Origin: Clostridiales bacterium
GTDB lineage: Bacteria; Bacillota; Clostridia; Christensenellales; Borkfalkiaceae
Reading direction: 5' to 3'
NCBI GenBank assembly: GCA_015055545.1
Contig: SVHY01000011.1
Location: forward strand, 1 to 50,454
Length of the DNA: 50,454 nucleotides
Shown: piece by piece, positions 8,485 through 16,794 of the stretch
Layout of the letters: the number at the start of each line of letters is the position of its first letter
Position numbering within the stretch: the stretch's first letter is position 1
Program-made: the position numbers and the translations under genes
The notes under the pieces: generated by a model
Database searches by the model: none
What the model was told of the DNA's origin: nothing
The model's input: the letters and a program-made list of their open reading frames with translations, nothing else

Positions 8485-9093
8485 TTATTGTACTTTTTCA
8501 AAATCGGACGCGGGGTGTTTACACCACGGGCAAACGAAATCGTTGGGCAATCCCCCCTCGTGCACGTAGCCGCAAACTTTGCAAACCCATTTCTCCTTGC
8601 CGTCCGCTTTGGCTTGGGGTTTGGGTTTGATATTCGCTTGGTAATATTCGTACGTGGCGGATTTGTCGTCCGAGAGCTTTTGCGCAAACGTTACTTCCGC
8701 CACAAACAACGTATGCGTACCGTAATCGAGCGCGTCCACTACGTTTGCACTCATGACGGCGTTGGAAGTTTCCGTGAGATAATACAGCCCGTTTTCCGTC
8801 TTCGGATAGCTTTTCCCCGCAAATTTATCCACGTCTTTACCCGATTGAAAACCAAACTGTTCAAAGACGGAAAAAGGCGTTTTTTCCGACAAGACGGACA
8901 CGTTGAATTTGCCCGTTTCGCGAATACACTTTTCCGTGTGATTCGCCTTATTGACGAACACCACGATCCGCGTGGGATTATCCGTAAGCATACTCACCGT
9001 GTTCACGATACAACCGTTTTGCTTTTCGCCGTCCTTTGCCGTAACCACGAACAACCCGTACGAAATTTTATACATCGCCTGTTTTTCAATCAT
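8485..9093 (-). CDS. Flavin reductase-rubredoxin fusion protein
   Basis: The 202-residue protein joins an FMN-binding flavin reductase-like domain (about 1-150, starting with [25 protein letters not shown]) to a C-terminal rubredoxin domain with the iron ligands CKVCGY and CPWC (about 168-200). This matches high-molecular-weight rubredoxins of anaerobes, which pass electrons from NAD(P)H to oxygen- or superoxide-reducing enzymes. AGGAGG lies 7 nt before the ATG at 9091-9093. It is 68 nt downstream of a superoxide reductase gene, so the likely role is electron supply for oxygen and superoxide detoxification. A short palindrome, AACGC-aaa-GCGTT, lies in the gap. Confidence 0.92.
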   Translation of the reverse strand: MIEKQAMYKISYGLFVVTAKDGEKQNGCIVNTVSMLTDNPTRIVVFVNKANHTEKCIRETGKFNVSVLSEKTPFSVFEQFGFQSGKDVDKFAGKSYPKTENGLYYLTETSNAVMSANVVDALDYGTHTLFVAEVTFAQKLSDDKSATYEYYQANIKPKPQAKADGKEKWVCKVCGYVHEGGLPNDFVCPWCKHPASDFEKVQ

Positions 9094-9161
9094 GATAATC
9101 CTCCTAATCCTGCTTAACGCAAAGCGTTATGCGCGCTATATTGTTTAGGGTAATTTATGAA

Positions 9162-9512
9162 TTACGCTTTCCAAAGCCCGTGCAGATTGCAATACGCGTA
9201 CACCGCCACCGCTTTGTCCCCGCCGGCAAGCGAGAATTCGCATACGGGCAAATCCCCCGCCTTTAAATACTTGATTTGATAGCCTTGTTCCGTTTCCAAA
9301 ACTACCCATTCAATCAAGTGCTCTTCCGTCATCGGGTGCGCTACGCTCCCTACGTCCACTTTCACTTGCTTGCACTTCGTCGTAATAACCGGCACGTGCT
9401 TTTCTTTCGCCGCGTCCACGCTGTCCGCTACCAGTTCCACCCAGCCGTCTAAACGCAGCTCGTCTTTGCTCACAATCACTTTTTTGCATTTTTCACATTG
9501 ATAAATTTTCAT
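9162..9512 (-). CDS. Superoxide reductase (desulfoferrodoxin family)
   Basis: Superoxide reductase converts superoxide to hydrogen peroxide without making oxygen. The 116-residue protein has the C-terminal iron centre ligands: E-K-H (KEKHVPVI), the histidines of AHPM and EEHLIEW, and the Cys and His of YCNLHGLW. The N-terminus keeps CEKC, but the later adjacent cysteine pair that completes a desulforedoxin iron site is missing. The rubredoxin-like centre is therefore probably absent or altered, and this is closer to a one-iron enzyme. A GGAG ribosome site precedes the ATG. It is the first gene of a unit with the flavin reductase-rubredoxin gene. Confidence 0.93.
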   Translation of the reverse strand: MKIYQCEKCKKVIVSKDELRLDGWVELVADSVDAAKEKHVPVITTKCKQVKVDVGSVAHPMTEEHLIEWVVLETEQGYQIKYLKAGDLPVCEFSLAGGDKAVAVYAYCNLHGLWKA

Positions 9513-9530
9513 AACCGTTTCTCCTTTTAT

Positions 9531-9545
9531 TAGGATTAAATCCTA
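9531..9545. promoter_or_regulatory. Perfect palindromic operator at the superoxide reductase start site
   Basis: The 15-bp sequence TAGGATTAAATCCTA is a perfect palindrome around a central base. It covers the predicted transcription start (about 9544) directly downstream of the -10 box, which is a typical repressor position. The regulator is unknown. Confidence 0.6.
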
Positions 9546-9550
9546 TTTAT

Positions 9551-9579
9551 ATTATAGCAAAGCGAAAACACTTTGTCAA
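9551..9579 (-). promoter_or_regulatory. Consensus promoter for superoxide reductase
   Basis: Minus strand: TTGACA (9574-9579), 17-bp spacer, TATAAT (9551-9556). Both hexamers match consensus. Confidence 0.85.
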
Positions 9580-9606
9580 CAGTTTATGCAAAATTTTACA
9601 AAAAAA

Positions 9607-10407
9607 TTAACCGTATTTATACAAAATTTCGTTTAAGTAATCGCAAGAAACTTTCAGCTCGCTTTCCGCGCCGTAATCGCCCGTATATACTTCGATGAGC
9701 AAATTGCCGTTAAAGCCGACGTCTTTCAAGCGTTTGACGAGCGTTTGGAAATCGAAAACGCCTTTCCCGGGCAGACAAATTTTGCCCTGTTCGTCCACGT
9801 CGGACACGTGCACGTAGGCAATCTTTTCGCCCATTTCCTTTAAATAATCTTCATAAGGGTATTCGGAAATACGCGCCTGTTTGATATCGAGCACGCCGCG
9901 CATAGACGGGACGCTTTCCGCTATCCGCGAAAACACCCCCGGGCGGTTATACGTAGACCATTCCACGTTTTCCAAACACAGCGTTACGCCCTTTTCGTCG
10001 CAACGCTTGGCAATCGCGGCAAACCCGTCGCGCATTTTATCGAAATCGTCGTTCTTACCCGATCGCGCGGCGCGTTTCATACGCGCCGTACCGTGGAAGG
10101 TATAATAGGGCGCGCCCAAAACCTGCGCGCTTTCCAGCACTTTATCCAGCCATGCGAACGCATCCGCTTTTGCGCGCGGATGCGCGTTGAATAACTGCGG
10201 TTCAAACTGCGTATTTAGAATATGCACGGAATTGACGAAAACGTTACCTTGCACAGAGGCAAGCTTTTCGGCAAACTCCCTGCCGTACTCAGAATAGGTT
10301 GTGAGAAACACCTCGGCGGTTTTCACGCCGAGGTCGTTTAAAAGCGGAAGCGCTTGTTCGTTATATTTACGCAAAAACAGCGACGCCGTAGATACCCCCG
10401 CCCGCAT
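9607..10407 (-). CDS. Sugar phosphate isomerase/epimerase-like TIM-barrel protein
   Basis: The 266-residue protein belongs to the xylose isomerase-like TIM-barrel superfamily, which includes sugar epimerases and endonuclease IV. Visible metal-ligand-like segments are SVHILNT, YTFHGTARM, LCLENVEWS, MRGVLDIKQA, AYVHVSDVDEQGK and LLIEVYTGDYG. They supply the His, Glu and Asp residues expected in the barrel. The substrate cannot be read from the sequence. It is the last gene of the thioesterase-iorAB-paaK-luxS run and starts 4 nt after the BFD-like ferredoxin gene. Whether it serves that pathway is unclear. Confidence 0.85.
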   Translation of the reverse strand: MRAGVSTASLFLRKYNEQALPLLNDLGVKTAEVFLTTYSEYGREFAEKLASVQGNVFVNSVHILNTQFEPQLFNAHPRAKADAFAWLDKVLESAQVLGAPYYTFHGTARMKRAARSGKNDDFDKMRDGFAAIAKRCDEKGVTLCLENVEWSTYNRPGVFSRIAESVPSMRGVLDIKQARISEYPYEDYLKEMGEKIAYVHVSDVDEQGKICLPGKGVFDFQTLVKRLKDVGFNGNLLIEVYTGDYGAESELKVSCDYLNEILYKYG

Positions 10408-10411
10408 ATTT

Positions 10412-10603
10412 TTACGCCATTAACTGCGAAATTACGTCGAGAACCTTGTCGTGGCAACCGCCGCAACCCGTCGAACAGTGCGTAATGAATTGCACTTCTT
10501 CAAACGCTTTTTCTACGTTTGCGAAATGCTCGTGTTCGTGCAACGCCTTTTCAATGTCCGCTACCGATACTTGTTTACAATTACAAATGATTTGATTTTC
10601 CAT
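10412..10603 (-). CDS. BFD-like [2Fe-2S]-binding protein
   Basis: The 63-residue protein has cysteines spaced as in bacterioferritin-associated ferredoxin-like domains: CNC near the N-terminus and C-x4-C-x2-C (CSTGCGGC) about 35 residues later. Such domains bind a [2Fe-2S] cluster and act in electron transfer or iron release. The ATG at 10601-10603 has GGAG 9 nt upstream; the frame extends to 10624 but would then overlap the nitroreductase gene. The tight fit between the nitroreductase and TIM-barrel genes points to one transcript. Confidence 0.85.
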   Translation of the reverse strand: MENQIICNCKQVSVADIEKALHEHEHFANVEKAFEEVQFITHCSTGCGGCHDKVLDVISQLMA

Positions 10604-10616
10604 GATCTCAACTCCT

Positions 10617-11138
10617 TTAATCAATATAATACACCCAATTTTCTTTACGGGGTTTATCTACGGGCGTCATATCGGGATAACCCACGATACAGTTCCCTAT
10701 GCCCTCGTAATCCCCTTCAATACCGAGTTTTTTCAAAATCGCCTTGCCCGCCGCGCTTTCAAACGTTTCCTTTGCGCGGTGTATCCAGCACGCGCCAAGC
10801 CCAAGGCTGTGCGCCTCCAAAAGCATATTGCCCATAACCAGCGAACCGTCGTATACATAGGTGTGTTTACTCTTGTCCGCAAGCACCACTAAAACGCACG
10901 GCGCGCCGTAAAACGGATCGATACGCTTATCCGAATCGTAACCGAAATTCAAGCGGGAAAGCTCGTCGCGAATTTCCTTATTCGTCACGGCAAGAATAAT
11001 AGGCGATTGCCAGTTTCTGCCCGTCGGCGCGTACGTACCCGCCTCTACGATTTTTTCAATCAGTTCTTTGGGTACGGGATCGCTTTTGTATTTTTTCACG
11101 CTCCTACGCGATTTAATCAGTTCTAAAATATCGCTCAT
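10617..11138 (-). CDS. Nitroreductase family protein
   Basis: This 173-residue FMN-dependent oxidoreductase of the nitroreductase fold begins with the usual SRRSVKKY FMN-binding segment, followed by APTGRNWQSP and, near the C-terminus, GLGACWIHRA and GIGNCIVGYP. Family members reduce nitro groups, quinones or flavins with NAD(P)H; the physiological substrate here is unknown. The size is at the short end of the family. It starts 3 nt after luxS ends, so translation is probably coupled. Confidence 0.9.
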   Translation of the reverse strand: MSDILELIKSRRSVKKYKSDPVPKELIEKIVEAGTYAPTGRNWQSPIILAVTNKEIRDELSRLNFGYDSDKRIDPFYGAPCVLVVLADKSKHTYVYDGSLVMGNMLLEAHSLGLGACWIHRAKETFESAAGKAILKKLGIEGDYEGIGNCIVGYPDMTPVDKPRKENWVYYID

Positions 11139-11141
11139 AAC

Positions 11142-11600
11142 TCACTCCTTATACCGCAAATCGTTTTCCGTCCAAGCCCGTAATACGCCGTCCATATCCG
11201 CCGCCAGTGCTTTCGCGCCCGCAAGGTCGTGGTCGAGATAATTTCCGCACTCCGCGCGTTTATTACCGGGAATTTCACCGTTAAAATCGCGAATAAAGCG
11301 CATACTTTCTTGCACGAGCGCAATCGCTTGCGCGCCCGTTACTGCGCGAACGAGCAAATAAAAGCCCGTTCTACAACCCATCGGACCGACGTATACCACC
11401 TTATCGCCCAACGCGCTATTTCGCGCAAACGTTGCAAACAGGTGTTCAAACGTATGTCCAGCGGACGGGGAAAAATAATCGCCGCCGTTGGGGATTTTCA
11501 TGCGGATATCGTAGGTTACTACGTCGCCGTCTACACGCGAGATATACATGCCCTTTTCAAGCGTATCGTGGTTGACGGCAAAGCTTGCTATCTTTTTCAT
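11142..11600 (-). CDS. luxS: S-ribosylhomocysteine lyase LuxS
   Basis: LuxS cleaves S-ribosylhomocysteine to homocysteine and the autoinducer-2 precursor DPD. The 152-residue protein has the metal-binding HTFEHL motif (two ligand histidines), the catalytic cysteine in MGCRTGFY, and ECGNYLDHDL with the third metal residue region near the C-terminus. The stop of the upstream ACT gene and this ATG share one base (TAATG), indicating coupled translation. Placement between an ACT-domain gene of an aromatic-acid operon and a nitroreductase is unusual, since luxS more often sits with methyl-cycle genes. Confidence 0.96.
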   Translation of the reverse strand: MKKIASFAVNHDTLEKGMYISRVDGDVVTYDIRMKIPNGGDYFSPSAGHTFEHLFATFARNSALGDKVVYVGPMGCRTGFYLLVRAVTGAQAIALVQESMRFIRDFNGEIPGNKRAECGNYLDHDLAGAKALAADMDGVLRAWTENDLRYKE

Positions 11601-12001
11601 TACAACACCGTTGCGCCCACTGCTTTGAGCGCGGCAATCGCCTTTTCGGGCGTACCCGTTTTAAACGCGATTTGCGCGTGGTTGTCCGTACCCGCGAACG
11701 AGTACATATATTCCACGTTCACGCCGCCGTTTTCCAGCGCGATTAAAATATCCGCAAGTGCGCCCGACGTGTGCGGCACTTCTACGCCGATCAAATCGAC
11801 GATAGTGGACAAGAATCCCGCCGCTTTAAGCGCGGCAAGCGCTTTTTCGTTGTCGTCCGCAATCACGCGCAAAATACCGAATTCCTTGGTGTCTGCAATG
11901 GAAAGCGAATACAAATTCACGCCCGCGTCTTTTAAAACTTTACAGCAATCGCCCGCGCGACCTTCTTTATTTTCCAAAAATACCGCTATTTGTTGAATCA
12001 T
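11600..12001 (-). CDS. Tandem ACT-domain protein
   Basis: The 133-residue protein consists of two ACT domains: residues 1-70 (IAVFLENKEGRAGDCCKVLKDAGVN) and 71-133 (GVEVPHTSGALADILIALENGGVN). ACT domains bind amino acids and regulate enzymes. Stand-alone tandem ACT genes commonly accompany phenylacetate-CoA ligase, as here (25 nt downstream of paaK). A role in sensing an aromatic or branched amino acid is plausible, but the ligand is inferred only from context. Confidence 0.9.
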   Translation of the reverse strand: MIQQIAVFLENKEGRAGDCCKVLKDAGVNLYSLSIADTKEFGILRVIADDNEKALAALKAAGFLSTIVDLIGVEVPHTSGALADILIALENGGVNVEYMYSFAGTDNHAQIAFKTGTPEKAIAALKAVGATVL

Positions 12002-12026
12002 CTTTTTGCTCCTTATTGGCTAAATT

Positions 12027-13331
12027 TTAAAGTTTCCGATTATCCGTGATACGCTTTGCCTTGCCTTCACTTCTCGCCACCGTACCGGGAGTAACCAGCG
12101 TGATTTTTGCTGAAACGGAGAGCGCGGAAGCCATGTTCGCAGCCAACTTCTTACGAATTTCTTCCACGTGCGCCACTTCGTCCACTTTCACATTGGGCGA
12201 AAGCTCTACGACGATTTCCATCGTATCAAGGTTATTCACTCTATCCACGTTGATATGATAGTTTGGCGTGATATTTTCGTCTTTTAACAGCACGCTTTCG
12301 ATTTGCGACGGGAATACGTTTACGCCGCGGATAATGAGCATATCGTCGCTTCTGCCCGTGATTTTATTGAGTTTAACGCTCGTTCTACCGCAAGGGCAAG
12401 GATCGTCGTTCAAGCTCGCGATATCGCGCGTACGGTAACGGATAAGCGGCATACCTTCTTTGGTAAGCGTCGTGATTACGAGTTCGCCCGATTCGCCCAT
12501 GGGCAACGGTTCAAGCGTATTGACGTCCACGATTTCGGGATAGAAATGGTCGTCTTGGAAGTGCATACCCGTCTTAAATTGACAGTCGCACGCAACCCCC
12601 GGGCCTGCAATTTCCGAAAGCCCGTAAATATCGCAAGCGCGAATCCCCAAACGGCGTTCGATGTCCGCGCGCATACCCTCCGACCAAGCCTCCGCGCCGA
12701 ATACGCCGCCTTTGAGCTTGATATCCGTACCGATTTTCAAACCCAAACGTTCGATTTCCTCGGTCAGGTAAATGATATACGACGGAGTACAACAAATAAT
12801 ATCCGCGCCGAAATCGGAAATGAGCTGGATTTGTTTTTGGGTATTGCCCGCCGACGCAGGGACTACCACCGCGCCCAAGTGTTCGCCGCCGTAGTGCATA
12901 CCCAAACCGCCCGTGAACAAGCCGTAGCCGTACGCCACGTGGATAACGCTGTCCTTATCCGCGCCCGCCATCACGAGCGAACGCGCCGCACAATCTCCCC
13001 AAACGTCGATGTCGTTTTGCGTATAGCCCGCCACCGTGAGCTTGCCCGTCGTCGCGCTGGACGCGTGTAAGCGCACTAAATCCTTTCTCGGCCGCGCCAT
13101 CATACCGAACGGATACGCGTCGCGCAAATCCTGTTTTACGGTATACGGCAATTTGTAAATATCGTCAATCGATTTAATATCGGACGGTTTTAACTTAATT
13201 GCGTCCATTTTCGCGCGGTAGGGTTTTTGGTTTTCGTAAACGTATTTTACCATCTTCACCAAACGCTCGGATTGTAACGCGCGTTTGTCCGCTTTGCTCA
13301 TCGTTTCAATTTCTTTTTGAAAATACTGCAT
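12027..13331 (-). CDS. paaK: Phenylacetate-CoA ligase (AMP-forming family)
   Basis: The 434-residue adenylate-forming enzyme interconverts aryl acids, ATP and CoA with aryl-CoA. Seen are the nucleotide motif SSATTGKLT (about 95; family usual SSGTTGKPT), YGLSEIAGPG near 240, RYRTRDIA, and TGRSDDMLIIRGVNVFPSQIE near 330, all typical of PaaK. An AAGGAAG ribosome site precedes the ATG. Beside iorAB, it may run toward the acid with ATP formation during aromatic amino acid fermentation, as proposed for other anaerobes; direction and substrate are inferred. Confidence 0.95.
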   Translation of the reverse strand: MQYFQKEIETMSKADKRALQSERLVKMVKYVYENQKPYRAKMDAIKLKPSDIKSIDDIYKLPYTVKQDLRDAYPFGMMARPRKDLVRLHASSATTGKLTVAGYTQNDIDVWGDCAARSLVMAGADKDSVIHVAYGYGLFTGGLGMHYGGEHLGAVVVPASAGNTQKQIQLISDFGADIICCTPSYIIYLTEEIERLGLKIGTDIKLKGGVFGAEAWSEGMRADIERRLGIRACDIYGLSEIAGPGVACDCQFKTGMHFQDDHFYPEIVDVNTLEPLPMGESGELVITTLTKEGMPLIRYRTRDIASLNDDPCPCGRTSVKLNKITGRSDDMLIIRGVNVFPSQIESVLLKDENITPNYHINVDRVNNLDTMEIVVELSPNVKVDEVAHVEEIRKKLAANMASALSVSAKITLVTPGTVARSEGKAKRITDNRKL

Positions 13332-13346
13332 CGTTTTTTCTTCCTT

Positions 13347-13916
13347 TTATACTCTCTCAAAACCAAGACGGAACGCCGTCAGGTTTAATTCTCTAAATTT
13401 TTCCGGTACGCAAGCGGCAACCGCATCTTCCATGCGCGCTTTGTCGAATCCGTACAACTTACAAATACTACCCAGCATAACGATATTCGTCGCCTTTTCG
13501 CTGCCCGCTTCCAAAGCGATTGCTTTCGCGTCGATAAACCGCGCGTTTTTCACGCTCTGTTGCAAGCTTTCTTTCAACCCGTCGGGATATTTCGCCGCGC
13601 CCGTGATACAGGGCATAGGCAAAATCTTTTCTTCGTTGACGAGCAAAATTCCGTCCTCTTTTAAGAAATGTTTCACGCGCGCCGCTTCTAACGTTTCAAA
13701 CGCGATCACCATATCCGCGCCCCCTTCCCAAACGACAGGGGAATATATCTTTTCGCCTATCCGCACGTGCGTCGTAACCGAACCGCCGCGTTGACTCATA
13801 CCGTGAATTTCACTCACCTTGCAATCGTAACCGCCAAGAAGCGCGTATTTACCGAGCACGCGGCTAGCAAGCAAAGTACCCTGACCGCCTACGCCCGAAA
13901 TGAGAATATTCATCAT
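13347..13916 (-). CDS. iorB: Indolepyruvate ferredoxin oxidoreductase beta subunit
   Basis: The 189-residue gamma-type domain of 2-oxoacid:ferredoxin oxidoreductases begins with MNILISGVGGQGTLLASRVLG and has the conserved HGMSQRGGSVTTHVRIG loop. With IorA it oxidatively decarboxylates arylpyruvates to aryl-CoA, reducing ferredoxin. The start at 13914-13916 lies 1 nt after the iorA stop; a second in-frame ATG directly follows, so the exact first Met is open. It is coupled between iorA and paaK. Confidence 0.94.
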   Translation of the reverse strand: MMNILISGVGGQGTLLASRVLGKYALLGGYDCKVSEIHGMSQRGGSVTTHVRIGEKIYSPVVWEGGADMVIAFETLEAARVKHFLKEDGILLVNEEKILPMPCITGAAKYPDGLKESLQQSVKNARFIDAKAIALEAGSEKATNIVMLGSICKLYGFDKARMEDAVAACVPEKFRELNLTAFRLGFERV

Positions 13917-13917
13917 A

Positions 13918-15632
13918 TCAGTTATCCCCCTTTTGCAAGCACTTGAACGGGCAAACCTGCATACAAACGCCGCAACCCGTACACTGCGTTAAATCAATTT
14001 TCACGCCCGTTTCCGTTCTGCTGATAGCAGGACAACCGATTTGCATACACTTGCCGCAATTTTTGCAATCCTTGACCACGACCGTTTCCCGTTTCGCCTT
14101 TTTATTGAGCAATACGCAAGGCCGTTGCGCGATAATAACGCTCACTTCGTTCGACGCGGTCGCCGCTTTTACGGCTTTTTCCACCGCCGCTACGTCGTAC
14201 GCGTCCACGATTTGCAAATCTTTCACGCCGCACGCTTTGCACAGTTCGTCCAAGAGCACGGACGGCGCGCTTTCGCCTTTCAAATTCTTACCCGTTGCGG
14301 GGTGTTGTTGATGTCCCGTCATACCCGTCGTGGAGTTATCCAAAATGATAAGCGTCAAACCGCTTTGGTTATACACCGCGTTGATAAGCCCCGTTACGCC
14401 GCTATGTAAAAACGTGGAATCGCCGATAACGGCTACGTTGTGCGCGTTTTCGCCGCGCGCCTTTTTAAAGCCGTGCGCCATACCCACCGACGCGCCCATG
14501 CACACACACGTGTCCACGGCGGCAAGCGGCGGAACTGCGCCGAGCGTATAACAACCGATATCGCCGTTTACCGTCAGTTTGAGTTTATGCAGAACGTAGA
14601 ACACGCCGCGGTGCGGGCAACCTGCGCACATAACGGGCGGGCGCGCAGGTACTTTTTCCGCTTGCGGAATTTCCCTGTTTTCAAACGCCTTTAAAATCTT
14701 CGCTACCGAAAGTTCGCCTTGTACGGAAAAGAGCTCCTTGCCCACACAAGCAACGCCCGCCGCTTTTAACGCGTCTTCGATATACGGTTCTAATTCTTCG
14801 ATAACGTAGAGTTTTTTTACTTTTTTAGCGAATTCTTTCATGCCCTCGATCGGCAACGGATACAGCGTACCTACTTTATACACGTTGGCGCTGGGCAACG
14901 CCTCTTTGACGTATTCGTACACTGCGCCGAAACAGATTACGCCTATTTCGTTCTCGCTTGTGTATTCCGCGCGGTTGATATCCATGCCGTTGACAAACGC
15001 AGCAAGCGCGTTATCCCGTTTTTCCACTTCAATATGCCGCAAAATCGCGTTCGCGGGCATACACACGTATTTATTCGCCGCCTTTTCGTAAGGCTTGATT
15101 TCCTTTTCTTCCCTATCGCAAAGCTCCACGATACCGTGCGAGTGCGCCACGCGCGTAGTTTCTCTAATGAGCACGGGCGTGTCGAATTTTTCGCTCAATT
15201 CGTACGCGAGCTTGACGAACTCTTTCGCCTCCTGCGCGGACGACGGCTCTAACATGGGCACGTGCGCGCTACGCGCATAGTAACGTGAATCCTGTTCGTT
15301 TTGCGACGAGTGCATACCCGGATCGTCCGCAACGACGATTACCAAACCGCCGTTCACGCCCGTATACGCCGCCGTAAACAGGGGGTCTGCCGCCACGTTC
15401 AAACCGACGTGTTTCATACACGCCATCGCTCTCGCGCCGCCAACGCTTGCGCCAAGCGCCACTTCCACCGCGACCTTTTCGTTGGGTGCCATTCGGCATA
15501 GCTCTCCGAAAACGTTGCGAATTTTTCCGCAATTTCCGTGCTGGGCGTGCCGGGGTACGCGGACAAAACGTGTACGCCCGCTTCCCATGCCCCGCGCGCA
15601 ATCGCGTGATTCGTAAGCATTAATTCTTTCAT
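13918..15632 (-). CDS. iorA: Indolepyruvate ferredoxin oxidoreductase alpha subunit, broken by a one-base frameshift
   Basis: IorA carries thiamine diphosphate and iron-sulfur clusters. The N-terminus (MKELMLTNHAIARGAWEAGV, then SAYPGTPSTEIAEKFATF) reads in frame from 15632 to W48, then leaves the family pattern. The matching continuation (APNEKVAVEVALGASVGGARA) is in another frame. Adding one G to the GG at 15489-15490 would restore AEWAPNEKV. The rest is complete: the TPP-binding GDIGCYTLG region and two ferredoxin motifs (CKNCGKCMQIGCP and CTGCGVCMQVCP) at the end. An internal ATG at 15490-15492 has GGAG ahead but would lack the pyrimidine-domain N-terminus. This is either a real mutation or a sequence error. 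Confidence 0.88.
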
Positions 15633-15651
15633 TCGTATACTCCTAAAAAGG

Positions 15652-16062
15652 TTATTTTTCTTTAATAAAACCGCTGAAATTACAGATACAACAAACTTTT
15701 CCGCTTGCGTCCGTAACCCTTACTTCGCAAAGACAGGTATGCCCCGCGCGCTCCGTTTCGCGCGCCGTTGCTATCAGTTTATCCGTGAACGCAGGGCGAA
15801 GATAGTTAATATGCCCGCATTGCGTAACCGTCGTCGCATGCAAATAATTTTCCAAAACCGCAAACGTGAAATCGGCAAGCGTATACAACATACCGCCCTG
15901 CACGCACCCGTTCGCATTCAAGTGCGCGGGCGTTATTTCCGCCGTACAAACGGCGTACTCGTTTGTTATTTCTTCTATTTTAATCCCCGCAAGCTCCACG
16001 AATTTATCAGCCTTGAAAAATTCGATAAGCGCGGCTTTTTTATCCGTTTCTTTTTCGTCCAT
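15652..16062 (-). CDS. PaaI-family hotdog-fold thioesterase
   Basis: The 136-residue hotdog-fold acyl-CoA thioesterase has the helix segment HLNANGCVQGGMLYTLADF, with the GG-M-x-x-L-A-D pattern of PaaI-type enzymes, followed by INYLRPA. It probably hydrolyses aryl-CoA or related CoA esters, which fits the neighbouring iorAB and paaK. The frame opens at 16107, but the promoter start predicted near 16084 excludes that Met. The ATG at 16060-16062 has AAAGG 10 nt ahead; 16071 is an alternative. It is the first gene of the operon. Confidence 0.88.
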   Translation of the reverse strand: MDEKETDKKAALIEFFKADKFVELAGIKIEEITNEYAVCTAEITPAHLNANGCVQGGMLYTLADFTFAVLENYLHATTVTQCGHINYLRPAFTDKLIATARETERAGHTCLCEVRVTDASGKVCCICNFSGFIKEK

Positions 16063-16090
16063 CACTATCATACCTTTCCGTATCGTACAT

Positions 16091-16120
16091 ATTATATCAC
16101 ACTTCATCTAAAAATGTCAA
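16091..16120 (-). promoter_or_regulatory. Promoter of the thioesterase-iorAB-paaK-luxS operon
   Basis: Minus strand: TTGACA (16115-16120), 18-bp spacer, TATAAT (16091-16096). The start is predicted near 16084. No other good promoter was noticed before 9.6 kb, so nine genes may share it. Confidence 0.8.
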
Positions 16121-16133
16121 TAACTGAAAAAAG

Positions 16134-16159
16134 AAAAAACGGACGTTTGCCCGTTTTTT
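16134..16159. terminator. Terminator between the LOR gene and the thioesterase operon
   Basis: Inverted repeat AAAAAACGG ... CCGTTTTTT with an 8-nt loop. On the minus strand it ends in a T run, 30 nt after the LOR-family gene. Confidence 0.75.
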
Positions 16160-16188
16160 ATATACTTTTTTTACATTAATTGGCTCAG

Positions 16189-16698
16189 TTAATCGTGGCT
16201 GTCTTCCAAATCGTCGAAATAATTATCGATAGCAACGACGAGCGCCACGGCAAACGCCGCGTGCCACTCATCCACGACGTCCAACACGTACGCGTCACGG
16301 AACAAATCCGCCGCCGTTTCCCAGCTCCTTTGCACGAACGCTATCTGCACGCCGTTTTTGAAAACAGCGAACTTCCAACCGATTACGTCCCCCTCGATAC
16401 GGATATCGTCGGCTACGCCCTCCACGAAAAAGCTCTTGTGGAACGAGAAAAATTTCTGTTTTCTCAGCATCGCTATCTTTTGCCCGTTCGCGTCCAAGAT
16501 AAACGCTTTGGGCAACGGGAACGAGATAAATTTATTGCGCACGGTAAATAAACGGTTACCCTGTAAATCGCAAATATGCTTTTTGTGCGTAAAACTGAAC
16601 ACCTTGCCTTGCACTTGCAACACCTTATTTCCTCTTTCGTCGCACACGTACGAGCTCCCGCCCAGCGAAACCACTTTATTCCTTACGTACAATCTCAT
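16189..16698 (-). CDS. LURP-one-related (LOR/YxjI) family protein
   Basis: The 169-residue product shows the repeated beta-strand pattern of the tubby-like LOR fold: short strands ending in turns such as DERGNKVLQV, DLQGNRLFTV and DANGQKIAML. It ends in a helix near AFAVALVVAIDNYFDD, which fits the hydrophobic C-terminal helix of tubby-like folds. Function of bacterial LOR proteins is unknown; membrane or phospholipid association has been suggested for the fold. The start at 16696-16698 follows a strong GGAGGAAA site; the longer frame to 16794 would read through the dispersed repeat. No other gene is coupled to it. Confidence 0.85.
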   Translation of the reverse strand: MRLYVRNKVVSLGGSSYVCDERGNKVLQVQGKVFSFTHKKHICDLQGNRLFTVRNKFISFPLPKAFILDANGQKIAMLRKQKFFSFHKSFFVEGVADDIRIEGDVIGWKFAVFKNGVQIAFVQRSWETAADLFRDAYVLDVVDEWHAAFAVALVVAIDNYFDDLEDSHD

Positions 16699-16740
16699 AA
16701 GATTTCCTCCTTTATTTTCAGATAGACAAAACGAATCTAC

Positions 16741-16787
16741 GCGATAGAAAAACGAACGGCAACTTGTAGAAGCCCCGCCGTGGGGCG
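16741..16787 (+). repeat. Dispersed 47-bp repeat, copy 1
   Basis: Begins GCGATAGAAAAACG and ends in a hairpin GCCCC-gccgt-GGGGC. It is nearly identical to copies at 26875-26920 and 27720-27766. Read in the direction of the upstream gene, it starts 7 nt after the stop codon of the pseudouridine synthase gene, the same distance as copy 3 from its gene. Confidence 0.8.
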
Positions 16788-16794
16788 CACTCAC

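Noticed and set aside
8392-9117. 241-codon plus-strand reading frame
   Set aside because: It is antisense to the flavin reductase-rubredoxin gene, whose iron ligands are clear.
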